The notes under the pieces were generated by a model that was not told where the DNA came from, searched no databases, and saw nothing but the letters and a program-made list of their open reading frames with translations. A stretch of DNA of 64,000 bases from Ahaetulla prasina (Eukaryota; Chordata; Lepidosauria; Squamata; Colubridae): positions 124,001-188,000 of the forward strand of contig NC_080543.1 of assembly GCF_028640845.1 (NCBI RefSeq). Direction: 5' to 3'. Shown here in pieces: positions 20,480 through 30,392 of this stretch (position 1 is its first letter; each line of letters starts with the position of its first letter). The position numbers were made by a program, and so were the translations under genes.

Positions 20480-21060
20480 CTGTGGTTCTCACCCTAGGGC
20501 GACTTTAAGACGGAAGGACTTCAGCTCCCAGAATTCTCCAGTCAACGTGTAGTCCAGCGTTTCTCAACCTTGGCAACTTAATGTGGACTTCAACTCCCAG
20601 GATTCCCCAGCCAGCCATGAATGATAGAGTTGGAAGAGACCAGAAGGGTCATCTAAGTCAGGGGTCTCCAACCTTGGCAACTTTAAGACTTGTGGACTTC
20701 AACTCTAAGTCCTGTATTTCTCAGCCTTGATGACTTTAAGACCTGTGGACTTCAACTCCCAGAATTCCCCAGCCAGCCATGAATGATAGACTTGGAAGAG
20801 ACCAGAAGGGTCACCTGGTCCAGTATTTCTCAACCTGGGTCACTTTAAGATGGAGGGACTTCAACTCCCAGAATTCCCCAGCCAGCATTGAATGATGGAG
20901 TTGGAAGAGACCAGAAGGGTCATCTAAGTTCTGTATTTCTCAGCCTTGATGACTTTCAGACATGTGGACTTCAACTCCCAGGATTCCCCAGCCAGTATGG
21001 CTGCCTGGGGAATTCTAGGAGTTGAAGTCCACCCGTTTTAAAATTGCCTAGGGTGAGAAA
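20480..21060. repeat. Composite hAT-MITE/CR1 units, tandem
   Basis: Several units, partly at 109-bp spacing, each combining one arm of the hAT MITE (GGACTTCAACTCCCAGAATTC) with ATGATAGAGTTGGAAGAGAC, which resembles the reversed CR1 3' end. A terminal inverted arm closes the block at about 21000-21060. Confidence 0.8.
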
Positions 21061-21165
21061 CACAGCCTCACAGATGTATTCGATTCAGATCAAAGCATAG
21101 TGCAAACACGATATTTCTTAAAAAATATTCCCAGCTTTTTTTGACAAGCTAAGAATGAAGGAACA

Positions 21166-21392
21166 GTGTCATTCTCTTCTCTTCTCTTCTCTTCTCTTCT
21201 CTTCTCTTCTCTTCTCTTCTCTTCTCTTCTCTTCTCTTCTCTTCTCTTCTCTTCTCTTCTCCTCTCCTCTCCTCTCCTCTCCTCTCCTCTTCCCTTCCCT
21301 TCCAATTTAATTTTCTATTCTATTCTATTCTATTCTATTCTATTCTATTCTATTCTATTCTATTCTATTCTATTCTATTCTATTCTAATCCG
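21166..21392. repeat. (TCTTC)n-(TCCTC)n-(TATTC)n array
   Basis: Three successive homogeneous pentamer blocks that differ by one base each. Confidence 0.95.
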
Positions 21393-21467
21393 TGTGACCG
21401 TTTTCCTTTCATGCTTTCTAGGTTGAGCCTCAGGATCTGATGAACTGTTTCACTACATTATCTCCTC

Positions 21468-21792
21468 TTCCTTTCCCTTCCCTTCCCTTCCCTTCCCTTC
21501 CCTTCCCTTCCCTTCTCTCTCCTCTGCTCTATCCTATCCTATTCTTATCTCTTCTCTTCTCTTCTTCTGTTCCCTTCCCTTCCCTTCCCTTCCCTTCCCT
21601 TCCCTTCCCTTCCCTCTCTCTCCTCTCCTCTCCTCTCCTCTCCTCTCTTCTCCTCTCCTCTCCTCTCCTTCTCTTCCCTTCTCTTCCCTTTCCTTCCATT
21701 TTCTCTTCTCTTCTCTTTCCTTCCATATTCTATTCTATTCTATTCTATTCTATTCTATTCTATTCTATTCTATTCTATTCTATTCTATTCTT
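21468..21792. repeat. (CCCTT)n/(TCCTC)n/(TATTC)n compound array
   Basis: Repeated pentamer blocks of several variants ending in a pure TATTC block. Confidence 0.95.
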
Positions 21793-21799
21793 CAACTCC

Positions 21800-21905
21800 C
21801 ATAATTACAGAGTTGGAAGGGACCTTCGAGGCCTTCTAGTCCAACCCCCTGCTGTAGCAGGAGATCTTACACCATTCCGGACAAATGGACTAGCTAGCAC
21901 AATCT
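21800..21905 (-). mobile_element. CR1 3' end, minus strand
   Basis: ACAGAGTTGGAAGGGACCTT and CTTCTAGTCCAACCCCCTGC are visible. A MITE arm (GGGAATTCTGGGAGTTGAAG) follows at 21940-21965. Confidence 0.82.
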
Positions 21906-21970
21906 TTGGGGTCCCTTCCAGCTCTTATTATTACGGACTGGCTGGGGAATTCTGGGAGTTGAAGTCCATG

Positions 21971-22289
21971 CGTCAAGCCGCTATATTCCTCGATGCCCCC
22001 GAGAGAGAGCCGAGTGCCAGACGAGAGCTCGCCTGTGCCAAGGCCGCAGTGGGGCTCCTGAGGACAATTGTAGGTTAACTGCCACCCTTCCTGCCATTGA
22101 TTAACCAACCTCGGGCGAGTTAATTCGCCAGCTATAGAGCGGCCGCCAAGCATCCAGCGGGGAGGTTTGCAATCAAGAGACGCCAACCGTCCCCTGCGCA
22201 GAAAATCTCTTTATTCTGCACAGAGGCACACATGAAAAGAGAGGCGAGGCTGGATGGGCAGGGGAGTCGGCTGGGTTGGTTGGTTAGTT
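21971..22289. other. Unclassified sequence
   Basis: No gene or repeat recognised apart from short (TTGG) repeats at the right edge. Confidence 0.5.
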
Positions 22290-23104
22290 ACTTTACTTTA
22301 CTGTCATTGCACTTCGCGCAACAGAAATAAATGCCACCTTCAGCGTAAATAAGAAAACTATCAAAATAAAACCCAAACCCCCATCCTTCCCATTCTATAC
22401 AATTGAATTAAAAACTAGTGCATTAATATTGCACTATAGAATTCAATATAGTTAACGGGAGAGAAGCTGCTTTTCAGCCTATTTGTCCTTGTTTTTATTA
22501 TCCTGTACCGTCTGCCTGATGGTAATAGTTCAAAAAAAAAAAGGAGTGCCCAGGATGAGATGGATATTTAAGAATGTTTTGAACTTTCTTAAGGCAGCAG
22601 GAGCTATAAACTCTTCCAAAGAGGGGAGGGGCAACCAGTGATCCTCTGGGCAATGACGTTGACCCTCTGGAGCACTGACCTATCTGCCCCTGTGCAATTG
22701 GCAAGCCATACACAGGTGCAGTAAGTTAAAACACTCTCTATGGCAGGGGTCTCCAACCTTGGTCTCTTTAAGACTTGTGGACTTCAACTCCCAGAGTTCC
22801 TCAGCCAGCTCTATGGTGCAGTGGTAGAAGGTCACCAGCAGTTTTCCATTCAGTTGTTGTTTCCTGAGAAGTCTCAGCTAGTATAATCTCTTTCTGAGCC
22901 CTTTTGACCAGGGCTGCAAGGTGAGCGTCCCAGGTCAGCTCCTCTTTTTATGCTAACAGCCAGAAATTTCAAACTGGCCACTTTTTCCACTCGGTCTCCA
23001 TTGATAAGCAAGGGCCGGATGTCTGATCTGTTCCTTCTATAGTCCACTCTGAGCTCCTTGGTCTTATTGGTGTTAAGGACCAAGTTATTGTCTCCACACC
23101 ACAA
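22290..23104 (-). mobile_element. Rex1-like LINE 3' portion
   Basis: On the minus strand the RT palm/thumb tail reads NNLVLNTNKTKELRVDYRRN and PLLINGDRVEKVASLKFL near 23090-22960. Further along it reads YSSCCLKKVQNILKYPSHPG near 22600. The 3' UTR ends in GTAAAGTAAAGTAA. These motifs match Rex1-type members of the CR1 group. A hAT-MITE arm at 22743-22816 interrupts it. Confidence 0.75.
22743..22816. mobile_element. hAT-like MITE arm
   Basis: CAGGGGTCTCCAACCTTGGT followed by CAACTCCCAGAGTTCC; only one inverted arm is present. Confidence 0.7.
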
Positions 23105-23118
23105 AAGCAACCACGAAA

Positions 23119-23395
23119 GCTGGGAAGTGGCTCAGCAGGCTAATGCAGCCTGTTATTAACACACAGCTGCCTGCAGTTACTGCAAGTTCAAGTCCCACCA
23201 GGCCCAATGTTGACTCAGCCTTCCATCCTTTATAAGGTAGGTAAAATGAGGACCCAGATTGTTGGGGGGAGCAATACAAGTTGACTTTGTATATAATATA
23301 CAAATGGATGAAACTATTGCCTTACATAATGTAAGCCGCCCTGAGTCTTCGGAGAAGGGCGGGATATAAATTCCAAAAAAAACACCAAAAAACAA
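23119..23395 (+). mobile_element. tRNA-derived SINE with L2-like tail
   Basis: A-box-like GTGGCTCAGCAGGCTAATGC and B-box-like AGTTCAAGTCCCACC, then GTAAAATGAGGACCCAGATT. The 3' end CGCCCTGAGTCTTCGGAG with AAGGGCGGGATATAAAT matches the 3' end of the L2 at 3470-3500. This suggests mobilisation by L2 machinery. Same family as 27283, 31053 and 61019. Confidence 0.85.
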
Positions 23396-23729
23396 AAACA
23401 AAACGGTCCACCTCCTCTCGATAGGCAGACTCAACCCTCTCCGCCCCCTCCCCGGAGATGGGTCCCACGATGCCAGGAAGCCCAAGAATTTCTCTCGGTG
23501 CCCATCTGAGCAGATTTTCCAATCCGGCTGCACATCCCGGTCACAAACGATATTGAACATCTGTCACGTTCCCTAGGGGCTCCATGCCCACCTGAGGGAT
23601 GCGCAATTTTTAATTTTTAATTTTATTTTGCAATGTCAGGTTATGTCATTCCGAAAAGCAGAGTGGTTTAAAAAATGCTGAGGTTGCAATGTCTGCTTTC
23701 CTCTTAGGAGAAAATGAAGTCCAGGAAGT
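23396..23729. other. Unclassified sequence
   Basis: No gene or repeat recognised. Confidence 0.5.
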
Positions 23730-23734
23730 CCCCG

Positions 23735-24253
23735 TGTTGTGTCCTCCCTCGCCTCCGTCCAAGTGATGGCTTAATTAGCCGGCACTATCAGCTCTGGCAG
23801 CAGAATAGCCAGCGTCTGCCAAGAGCCCCCATTATCTTTCACGACGCTGGTGACTCACCCAGGAACAAACTTCAGCTCTTAATCAGTGAATTTGCTTGTT
23901 ACAAAGAGACACAGCAGCTCTGGCTGCCTTTTATATCCTGTGGGGTGTGGCTCCATGACTCAGCACTTCCTAGGCCTGCCCCACCCCTGCTTCTGTTGTT
24001 CCCGCCTTTCCTGCCTACGAAACCTAGGGTCCAGCCAGGCCTGATTGCCATCAGCTGGGTCTGGAGGCGTTGCCTGGGGGGGGAAGAGTCAGGGGATGGA
24101 GGCCTCGTTATCTCCTCCACCAGGCCTGCCTCTGGCTCCTGGAGCTGAGCCAGGGAAGCCAGTGCTCCCGAGGTAAATCCTGATGGCCCTTCCCCCTCAC
24201 TGTCCAAGTCACTTTCTGGCAGCAGGCCCAGCTCAGGAGGTGCAGACACAGCA
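23735..24253 (-). mobile_element. Solo LTR, family C
   Basis: A 519-bp unit with a perfect 5-bp duplication CCCCG at 23730-23734 and 24254-24258. On the minus strand its U3 has ELGLLPESDLDSEGEGPSG, the same acidic segment as the copy at 17691, and a TATA box (ATATAAAA, 23929-23936). Confidence 0.88.
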
Positions 24254-24463
24254 CCCCGATTTAGGATGACAAGCGAATCTCCGTTGCTAAGCGAGACAGT
24301 TGTCTAAGTCAGTTGGGTCCATTTGTACGACCTTTCCGGCCATGGTTGTAAGTGAATCGCTGCAGTTATTAAGTGAGTAACACAGTCGTAAAATGAATCT
24401 GGCTTCCCCATTGACTTTGCTTGTTGGATGGTCGTAAAAGGGGACCATGTGACACACACACAC

Positions 24464-24962
24464 TGTTGTGACTCCAGCCTCCGAACCTGGCCCCATACCC
24501 GACAGTGACTCTGAGAGTGAGGGGGAAGGGCCGGTAAGGCTTACCTCAGGAGCACCGATTCCTTTGGCCCATCTCCAGGAGCCAGAACCAGGCCAGTCAG
24601 AGGACGTAATGAGGCCGACATCCCCTGATTCCTCCCTTCCTCAGGCTACGCCTACAGACGCAGCTGATAATCATACTAATCAAGCTTGGATCGACCCGCA
24701 CTTCAGAAGATTAGAGAGGCGTCGTTGTCAAAGGGAAGGGTGGGGCAGGAGCCCCACCCCACAGGATATATAAGGAGCTTTGGGACTGCTCTCAGTTCCA
24801 CGGGAAGCAAATTAGCTGAACCGTGTTGAAGTGAGCTGAAGTCTTAATCTGTTTGAACTTTTTGGCAGGCAGCTGCGTTTTCTCGGCCAGGACTGATAGG
24901 AGCCGTGTAACCACTGGCTGTAGGCCAGCTCATTACTCCAAAGTGAGGACGGAGACAGAACA
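24464..24962 (+). mobile_element. Solo LTR, family C variant
   Basis: A 499-bp unit from TGTTGTGACTCCAGCC to GGAGACAGAACA, flanked by CACAC on both sides (24459-24463, 24963-24967; the right flank is a longer CA run). The open frame from 24468 shows PGPIPDSDSESEGEGP and QAWIDPHFRRLERRRCQREG. A TATATAA box lies at 24767-24773. Confidence 0.85.
24767..24773 (+). promoter_or_regulatory. LTR TATA box
   Basis: TATATAA in the solo LTR after the CCCCACCCCACAGGA motif. Confidence 0.6.
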
Positions 24963-25235
24963 CACACACACCAGGGACACTGCGACCGTCATAAATAGGA
25001 GTCAGTTGCCAAGCATCTGAATTTTGACCACGTGACCATGAGGAGGCTACAATGGACGGTTAGTGTGAAAAATGGTCTCGTTTCTCAGTGCTGTTGTAAC
25101 TTCGACTGGTCACTAAATGAGATGTTGTAAGTTGAAGACTAGCTGTATTGGAGGAATTGGCTTTGGTGTTTCTAACAGAAAAGAACCACTTGCCGTATAT
25201 GACTTGGCTCGCTTACGGATGTCATCTGAAATGGA

Positions 25236-25455
25236 ATGGAATAGAATAGAATAGAATAGAATAGAATAGAATAGAATAAACAGAGTTGGAAGGGACCTTG
25301 GAGGTCTTCTAGTCCAACCCCCTTGCTTAGGCAGGAAACCCTACACCACTTCAGACAACTGGTTATTCCAATCTCTCCTTAAAAACTTCCAGTGTTGGAG
25401 CATTCACAACTTCCGGAGGCAGGTTGTTCCACTGATTAATTCTTCTAATGGCTTT
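25236..25455 (-). mobile_element. (AATAG)n plus CR1 3' end, minus strand
   Basis: A short AATAG array (25236-25277) is followed directly by AACAGAGTTGGAAGGGACC and the rest of a reversed CR1 3' end. Confidence 0.85.
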
Positions 25456-25818
25456 CTTTCTTTTTTTCTTTTTGGTAGGATAACAGAGTTAGAAATTAAA
25501 GATTTTTAAAAAGTACTATGATGTAAGCAGCTGACTCAGACTTAGCCAACCGACTTAGTCTACGCTGTTCACTAAGCCTTTATCTTATGTAAAGGAAAAA
25601 TATATAAATAAATGGGGGGGGGGGAGAAAAAGAAGTCCTGGAGTGGCTTTCTTAACCAGGCAAGTGGGCTTGTTTGCGGGGGGGGGGGGGGGCGGCAAGG
25701 GGGGGTAGCGGGATAGTGATTCCCGTGGCCAGTGAAGATTAAGAGGGGATCGATTTAACCTCCAGGGGCCTTTAATCTCCCCAAAGTCATCCAATCATCT
25801 GAATGAGGGTTTAAACTA
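25456..25818. other. Unclassified sequence with G homopolymers
   Basis: Contains G runs at about 25614-25624 and 25679-25692. No gene recognised. Confidence 0.5.
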
Positions 25819-25910
25819 GAGGTAGTCCTCCAACTTATGGCCACAATGGGAACCAGAATTTCAGTCACTGAAGCGATGCAGTCATTGGTTGAGCTTTCCC
25901 GCGAGCAGAC

Positions 25911-27260
25911 CAGGGGCGGGTTCTAACTTTTTTTTTACTACCGGTCCTGCGGGCGTGGCTTATTTTGTGGGTGTGGCTCGGCGGTCATGTGACTGGGTGG
26001 GCGTGGCTAGGTGGTCACGATCCTAGTTCCCCCTATGAGAATTCCCCCATCCGGACCTTTTGCAATCCCCCAAAGGATCAAAGGAAACCAGATTCCATAC
26101 AGCTCTGAATCCTTAAGGCAAACCAAATACAAGTGGTCCTCGCTTAATGGCCGGTTGCTTAGCAAGTGTTCCAATTTACAACTGACCTCCCCAGAGCTAC
26201 TCGACCTCGTTTTTGGAGTTTTGATAGCCATACACACACACACACTTATGACCAGTTACAACATCCCACACATTCATGCGACTGAGGTTTTCTATGTTTT
26301 TTGCCAGTTTCCAACAATTCCTTCTGGTTTCTGGTTAAAAATGCCCAATTGGGGAAAATGGGCTTGTTTAACAACCGGTGTTCGCTTAATGACCACAAGG
26401 TTCACTTAAGGACCATGGTGTTTGCCTAACCCAGGGGTCTGCAACTTTAAACACTCAAAGAGCCATTTTTCTATTTTCTTTTAAACAGGTCTCTCTCTCT
26501 CTGTCTCTCTCTTTCCTCCCTTTCTGTTTGTGTCTCTTGTCTCTCTCTCTCTCTCTTCTGGCTTGAAATCTATGTGTTTTTTTAATTATTTTCTCCAACC
26601 ACGTGTGTATTTTAGTCCAATATCTTTTCGCTTCAAGACATATCCACCACATATGGTAATATGATCCAGGTATCTGATGACACTTCCAGCATTTTTCAGA
26701 TTTATCCTTAAACATTCTGGTGATTCTTGTCGGGGGGTAGATGCCACCTGTAAAACATCTAATACAAATTCTCTTTATATTTATCTCTCTATTTCCCTCC
26801 GTCCCTCCCTCTCTCTCTGTGGTGTAGGGGAAGGAAAGGAACCACTGAACTGGTGCTGGGTGGTAGGAATCTGGCGTCCAGAGGTCAACGAGCCACCTAC
26901 CGAAGACCAGATGGGGGCAATCCCGCAAAAATTACACATCTCTTGTCACTTGAGCATACTCCAAAAAGCAAAAGACCTGGTTTTGCTTAATGTTTTGCAC
27001 AAAATTTTAGTATGAACCACCAAAACTAAATCATTCTTTTAATAAACGGGGAACATCTATTTTTATGCAATATTCAAGATAGTCAAGAAATATCTTGGCA
27101 AGAAATTCTAGGAATGCTGCTGGTTTGGGGAAAGGCCGACGACCAGAGAACCGGTTCGGGGCAGTGGCCAGCTGGCTCTCGTTACCGGTTCTGCGAACTT
27201 GGCCAGATTTTTGCTAACGGTTCTTGCGAACCGGTCCAAACCGGTAGCAACCTACCACTG
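25911..27260. mobile_element. Long hAT-type element, ACCGGT family
   Basis: A 1350-bp element starting CAGGGGCGGGTTCTAAC and ending GGTAGCAACCTACCACTG, with a perfect 8-bp duplication GAGCAGAC (25903-25910 and 27261-27268). Its ends match the short ACCGGT MITEs (GGGCGTGGCT, GAACCGGT repeats). The interior holds other repeats, including an L1 fragment and Tigger-like segments, and I see no transposase. Confidence 0.85.
26455..26930 (-). pseudogene. L1 ORF2 C-terminal fragment
   Basis: On the minus strand IKRICIRCFTGGIYPPTRIT and CWKCHQIPGSYYHMWWICLE are recognisable. The CWKC...HMWW zinc-knuckle-like region is the hallmark of the L1 ORF2 C terminus and parallels CWRC...HIWW in the L1 at 62705-63166. 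It ends in TC-rich sequence. Confidence 0.75.
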
Positions 27261-27282
27261 GAGCAGACCTAATTTTACAACC

Positions 27283-27551
27283 TGGGCCTCTGTGGCTCAG
27301 ACTGCTAATGCAGTCTGTTATTAACAGCAGCTGCTTGCAATTACTGCAGGTTCAAGTCCCACCAGGCCCAAGGTTGACTCAGCCTTCCATCCTTTATAAG
27401 GTAGGTAAAATGAGGACCCAGATTGTTGGGGGCAATAAAAGTTGACTTTGTATATAATATACAAATGGATGAAGACTATTGCTTGACATAGTGTAAGCCG
27501 CCCTGAGTCTTCGGAGAAGGGTGGGATATAAATGCAAATAAAAAAAAACAA
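27283..27551 (+). mobile_element. tRNA-derived SINE with L2-like tail
   Basis: A full copy from GGGCCTCTGTGGCTCAG to CAAATAAAAAAAAA, with possible short duplication ACAAC on both sides. Confidence 0.88.
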
Positions 27552-27620
27552 CACCCATTTTTACTTTGGTTGTTAAGTGAATCATTAAGTGAATCCAGTT
27601 TCCCCAAACTTTTGAAGCTG

Positions 27621-27904
27621 GTAAGGAATTGCAAGTCGTCACTTTGCTTGGAACAGCTTCTATCCTGCGACAATATTTGTGACACAATCAAACATCCCAT
27701 AGACCCTGGGAAGGACTCGATGGGTAGGAAGAAATGACAAAGATAGGGTAACATTCAGCTGATTGTGCAACCAACCATAACAACAACAACAGAAGCCTTG
27801 GGTCCAAAACATCGGGCACACCTCTTGAACACCATCGGCATTGACAAATTCACCATCAGTCAATTGCAAAAGGCAGCAATTTACTAGTCCAGAAGAATCG
27901 CCAG
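27621..27904. other. Unclassified sequence
   Basis: Repeat-like in feel (AACACCATCGGCATTGAC, CAGTCAATTGCAAAAGGC), but I cannot assign a family with confidence. Confidence 0.4.
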
Positions 27905-28170
27905 TATTTCTCAATCTTGGCAACTTTAAGAAAGGGGGGGGGACTTCAACTCCCAGAATTCCCCGGCCAGCCATGAACGATAGAGTTGGAAGAGGCCAGA
28001 AGGATCACCTGGCCCAGGGGTCTCCAACCTTGGCAACTTTAAGACTTGTGGACTTCAACTCCCAGAATTCCCCAGCTAGCCATGAACGATTTCTCAAAAC
28101 CACAGCTGGCTGGGGAATTTTGGGAGTTGAAGTCCCCCCCATTTTAAAGTAGCCAAGGTTCAGAAACACT
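27905..28170. repeat. Composite hAT-MITE/CR1 units
   Basis: Two and a half units like those at 20480 and 51227, closed by the opposite MITE arm at 28100-28170. Confidence 0.8.
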
Positions 28171-28178
28171 GGTTAGAT

Positions 28179-28652
28179 CAGCGGTTCTCAACCTGTGGGT
28201 CGCGACCCCGTTGGGGGTCGAATGACGATTTGCCAGGGGTCGCCTAAGACCATCGGAAATATGGGAAGTATACTTGCGAGTCGAAGAATTGCGCTCCAAT
28301 GGTTGACTCCACAAGCCAGCTGCAGGTTCTTCAAATCGCTAGCCGAATTCGGCTTCAGGCGCGATGAATTAAAAAAGAGAGAAATCTATGCTCTGATGTC
28401 TCCCTCTCAAGCCAGCTGCAATCACTCCCAATCGCTGGCCTAATCCGGCTTCAAGCGCCATAAACTTAATAGGGGAGGAGTCTCCGCTTTAATGCCTCCG
28501 TCCTCAAGGCAATCGCAAGCAGTTCAGATCGCTAGCCAATACGGCTTCAGGCACGATAAATTCAAAACGAAAATAATTTTACGATTGGGGTCGCCACATC
28601 GTGGGGAATTGTATTAAAGGGGTCGCAGCACTATAAAGGTTGAGAATCACTG
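28179..28652. mobile_element. SPIN/OC1-like hAT MITE
   Basis: A 474-bp element beginning CAGCGGTTCTCAACCTGTGG and ending GGTTGAGAATCACTG, with a perfect 8-bp duplication GGTTAGAT (28171-28178, 28653-28660). GGGGTCGCCTAAGACCATC near the left end and GGGGTCGCAGCACTATAAAG at the right end match what I know of SPIN/OposCharlie-type hAT-Charlie elements, known for horizontal transfer among tetrapods. The interior has three diverged ~95-bp repeats (AATCGCTRGCC...CGGCTTCARGC). No transposase. Confidence 0.85.
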
Positions 28653-28778
28653 GGTTAGATGATCTCCAGAGGTCCTACCAAAGTTTACAAATAAGATGCT
28701 ATGCAATGGTCCAAATCTTCTATGTGACTCTCTCCTCTTCTCTAAAGAAACTACCCATCCTTCTACTACACAATAGGC

Positions 28779-29081
28779 CTATGATGGCGAACTTATGGCA
28801 CGCGTGCACAAAGCGGCCACACGAAGGCATGTCGCCCGGCACATGCGGCTTTTCCGATTCGTCTTTGGGGTTTCTGGCACGCATGTGCGCACAACGATCA
28901 GCTGTCCTTCGCAAGCGCAGCAATGCTGAAAACTGGTCGGTGCAAACATGCCAGCCAGCTGATCGTCGGGCGCGCATGTGCGCTGGAACCCGGAAGTTCA
29001 GCTTTTCTGGAGTGCGGCACCTGACAGGTATGCGCATACACAAGCAACGTTTCCAGTGCTGAAAAAAATTCACCAATACTG
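28779..29081. mobile_element. hAT MITE, GATGGCGAAC type
   Basis: Starts CTATGATGGCGAACTTATGG and ends ATTCACCAATACTG, flanked by CAATAGGC (28771-28778) and TAATAGGC (29082-29089), 7 of 8 matching. The interior is rich in GCGCATGTGCGC palindromes. Confidence 0.8.
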
Positions 29082-29089
29082 TAATAGGC

Positions 29090-29547
29090 ATTCACACATG
29101 TACGGGTATAGGTGTGTACCCGAGCTGAGCCTCACCTGAGCCGGCCCTCCTGTGGAAAGTCATGTGGTGGATCGCTGCAGGTCAGGCGAGCTTCCTCATC
29201 CAGGAGGTATACAAACACTCTTTCCTACAACGCAAAGAGGGGAAAAAAAACACATTGAATTAAATTAAGACTAGTAGTTTCTCCAGGGAATACCTGGGTA
29301 TTCATTTACTCAGAGGCTACCTCGGCTGACCTGGGAAACATTTAACAAAATTGGATTTGGTTAGAGGGGGGGGTGTCTCTAGGTAGCAGAACTCAACTCA
29401 ACCACCAGAGGGCAGCAAAGCCACACACAAACTCACTCCCTGCCACCCCTAGTGGCCGTGTGGAATTTTGCAGCCCCACTCTACCGTTCCGTCAGTTTCA
29501 ATGGGGATAAATCCAATAAGGCAACTGTTCAGGACAGACCTATAAGG
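29090..29547. other. Unclassified sequence
   Basis: No gene or repeat recognised. Confidence 0.5.
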
Positions 29548-29820
29548 AGGTGGTCCTTGACTTACAACCGTTCATTTACTGATGAAAGTTACAGCCGCAC
29601 TGAAAAAAGTGACCCACGACCGGTCCTCTCACTTATGGCCGTTGCAGTATCCCCACAGTTATGAGATCAGAATTTGGGTATTTGTCAACTGGTAGATATT
29701 TAGGAGGGTTGTGGTGTCCTGGAGTCATGTGGTCACCATTTGTGACCTTTCCAGCTGCCCAGAAAAGTCAATGAGGGGGAATTGGATTCACTTAAAGATC
29801 ACAAGATTCACTTAAAAACA
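29548..29820. mobile_element. Tigger-like MITE, diverged
   Basis: GGTGGTCCTTGACTTACAAC at the left, then recognisable but rearranged internal segments (CCCACAGTTATGAGATCAG, GGATTCACTTAAAG). Confidence 0.65.
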
Positions 29821-29823
29821 TTC

Positions 29824-30060
29824 CTCTCTTTCTCTTATCTGTCTATATCTATCCATCTGTCTCTGTGACTGTCTTTTATCTCTCTCTCACTCTCCCTCCC
29901 TTGCTCTTTCTCTCTTATCTATTATCTCTCCCTTTCTCCTAATCTGTGGTCTATTTATCATCTGTCTGTCTGTCTATCTGTCTATCTTCTATCCAATCAT
30001 CTATCTATCTTCCCTCCCTCCATCTACCTATCTCTGTCTATCCATCCATCCATTATCTAC

Positions 30061-30111
<51 letters not shown>

Positions 30112-30129
30112 CCTACCTACCTATCTACC

Positions 30130-30184
<55 letters not shown>

Positions 30185-30286
30185 ATCTATCTATCTATTT
30201 CTCATTTCTCCATCTCTCTATGTCTATCTATCTCTCCTCTCTTATCTCTCCATCACTCTATCATCTATCTAGCATCCATTCTCCTC

Positions 30287-30336
<50 letters not shown>

Positions 30337-30392
30337 TATCCATCCATCCATCCATCCATCCATCCATCCATCCATCCATCTACCTATCTAAT
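29824..30392. repeat. (TCTA)n/(TATC)n array with (CATC)n block
   Basis: Long GATA-family tetramer tracts (best at 30055-30190 and 30285-30338), followed by (ATCC)n at 30339-30380. Confidence 0.95.

Larger units (their letters stand above)
24259..25145. mobile_element. Tigger-like MITE interrupted by a solo LTR
   Basis: The left part 24259-24463 (ending ...CCATGTGACACACACAC) and right part 24963-25145 (starting ...CAGGGACACTGCGACCGTC) are contiguous in intact copies. The left end is clipped by the neighbouring LTR. Confidence 0.8.
25819..27620. mobile_element. Tigger-like MITE carrying nested hAT and SINE
   Basis: The left end GGTAGTCCTCCAACTTATGG begins at 25819. Continuity resumes after the hAT at 27269 (CTAATTTTACAACCT) and after the SINE near 27556 (TTTACTTTGGTTGTTAAGTG). 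Removing both insertions restores the order of an intact MITE. Confidence 0.75.

Noticed and set aside
27283..27360. tRNA-like A and B boxes
   Set aside because: They belong to a SINE; no acceptor stem or full cloverleaf of a functional tRNA gene is present. The same applies at 23119, 31053, 59217 and 61288.
28898..29095. Frames in the GCGCATGTGCGC region
   Set aside because: Palindrome-rich interior of a hAT MITE, not coding.
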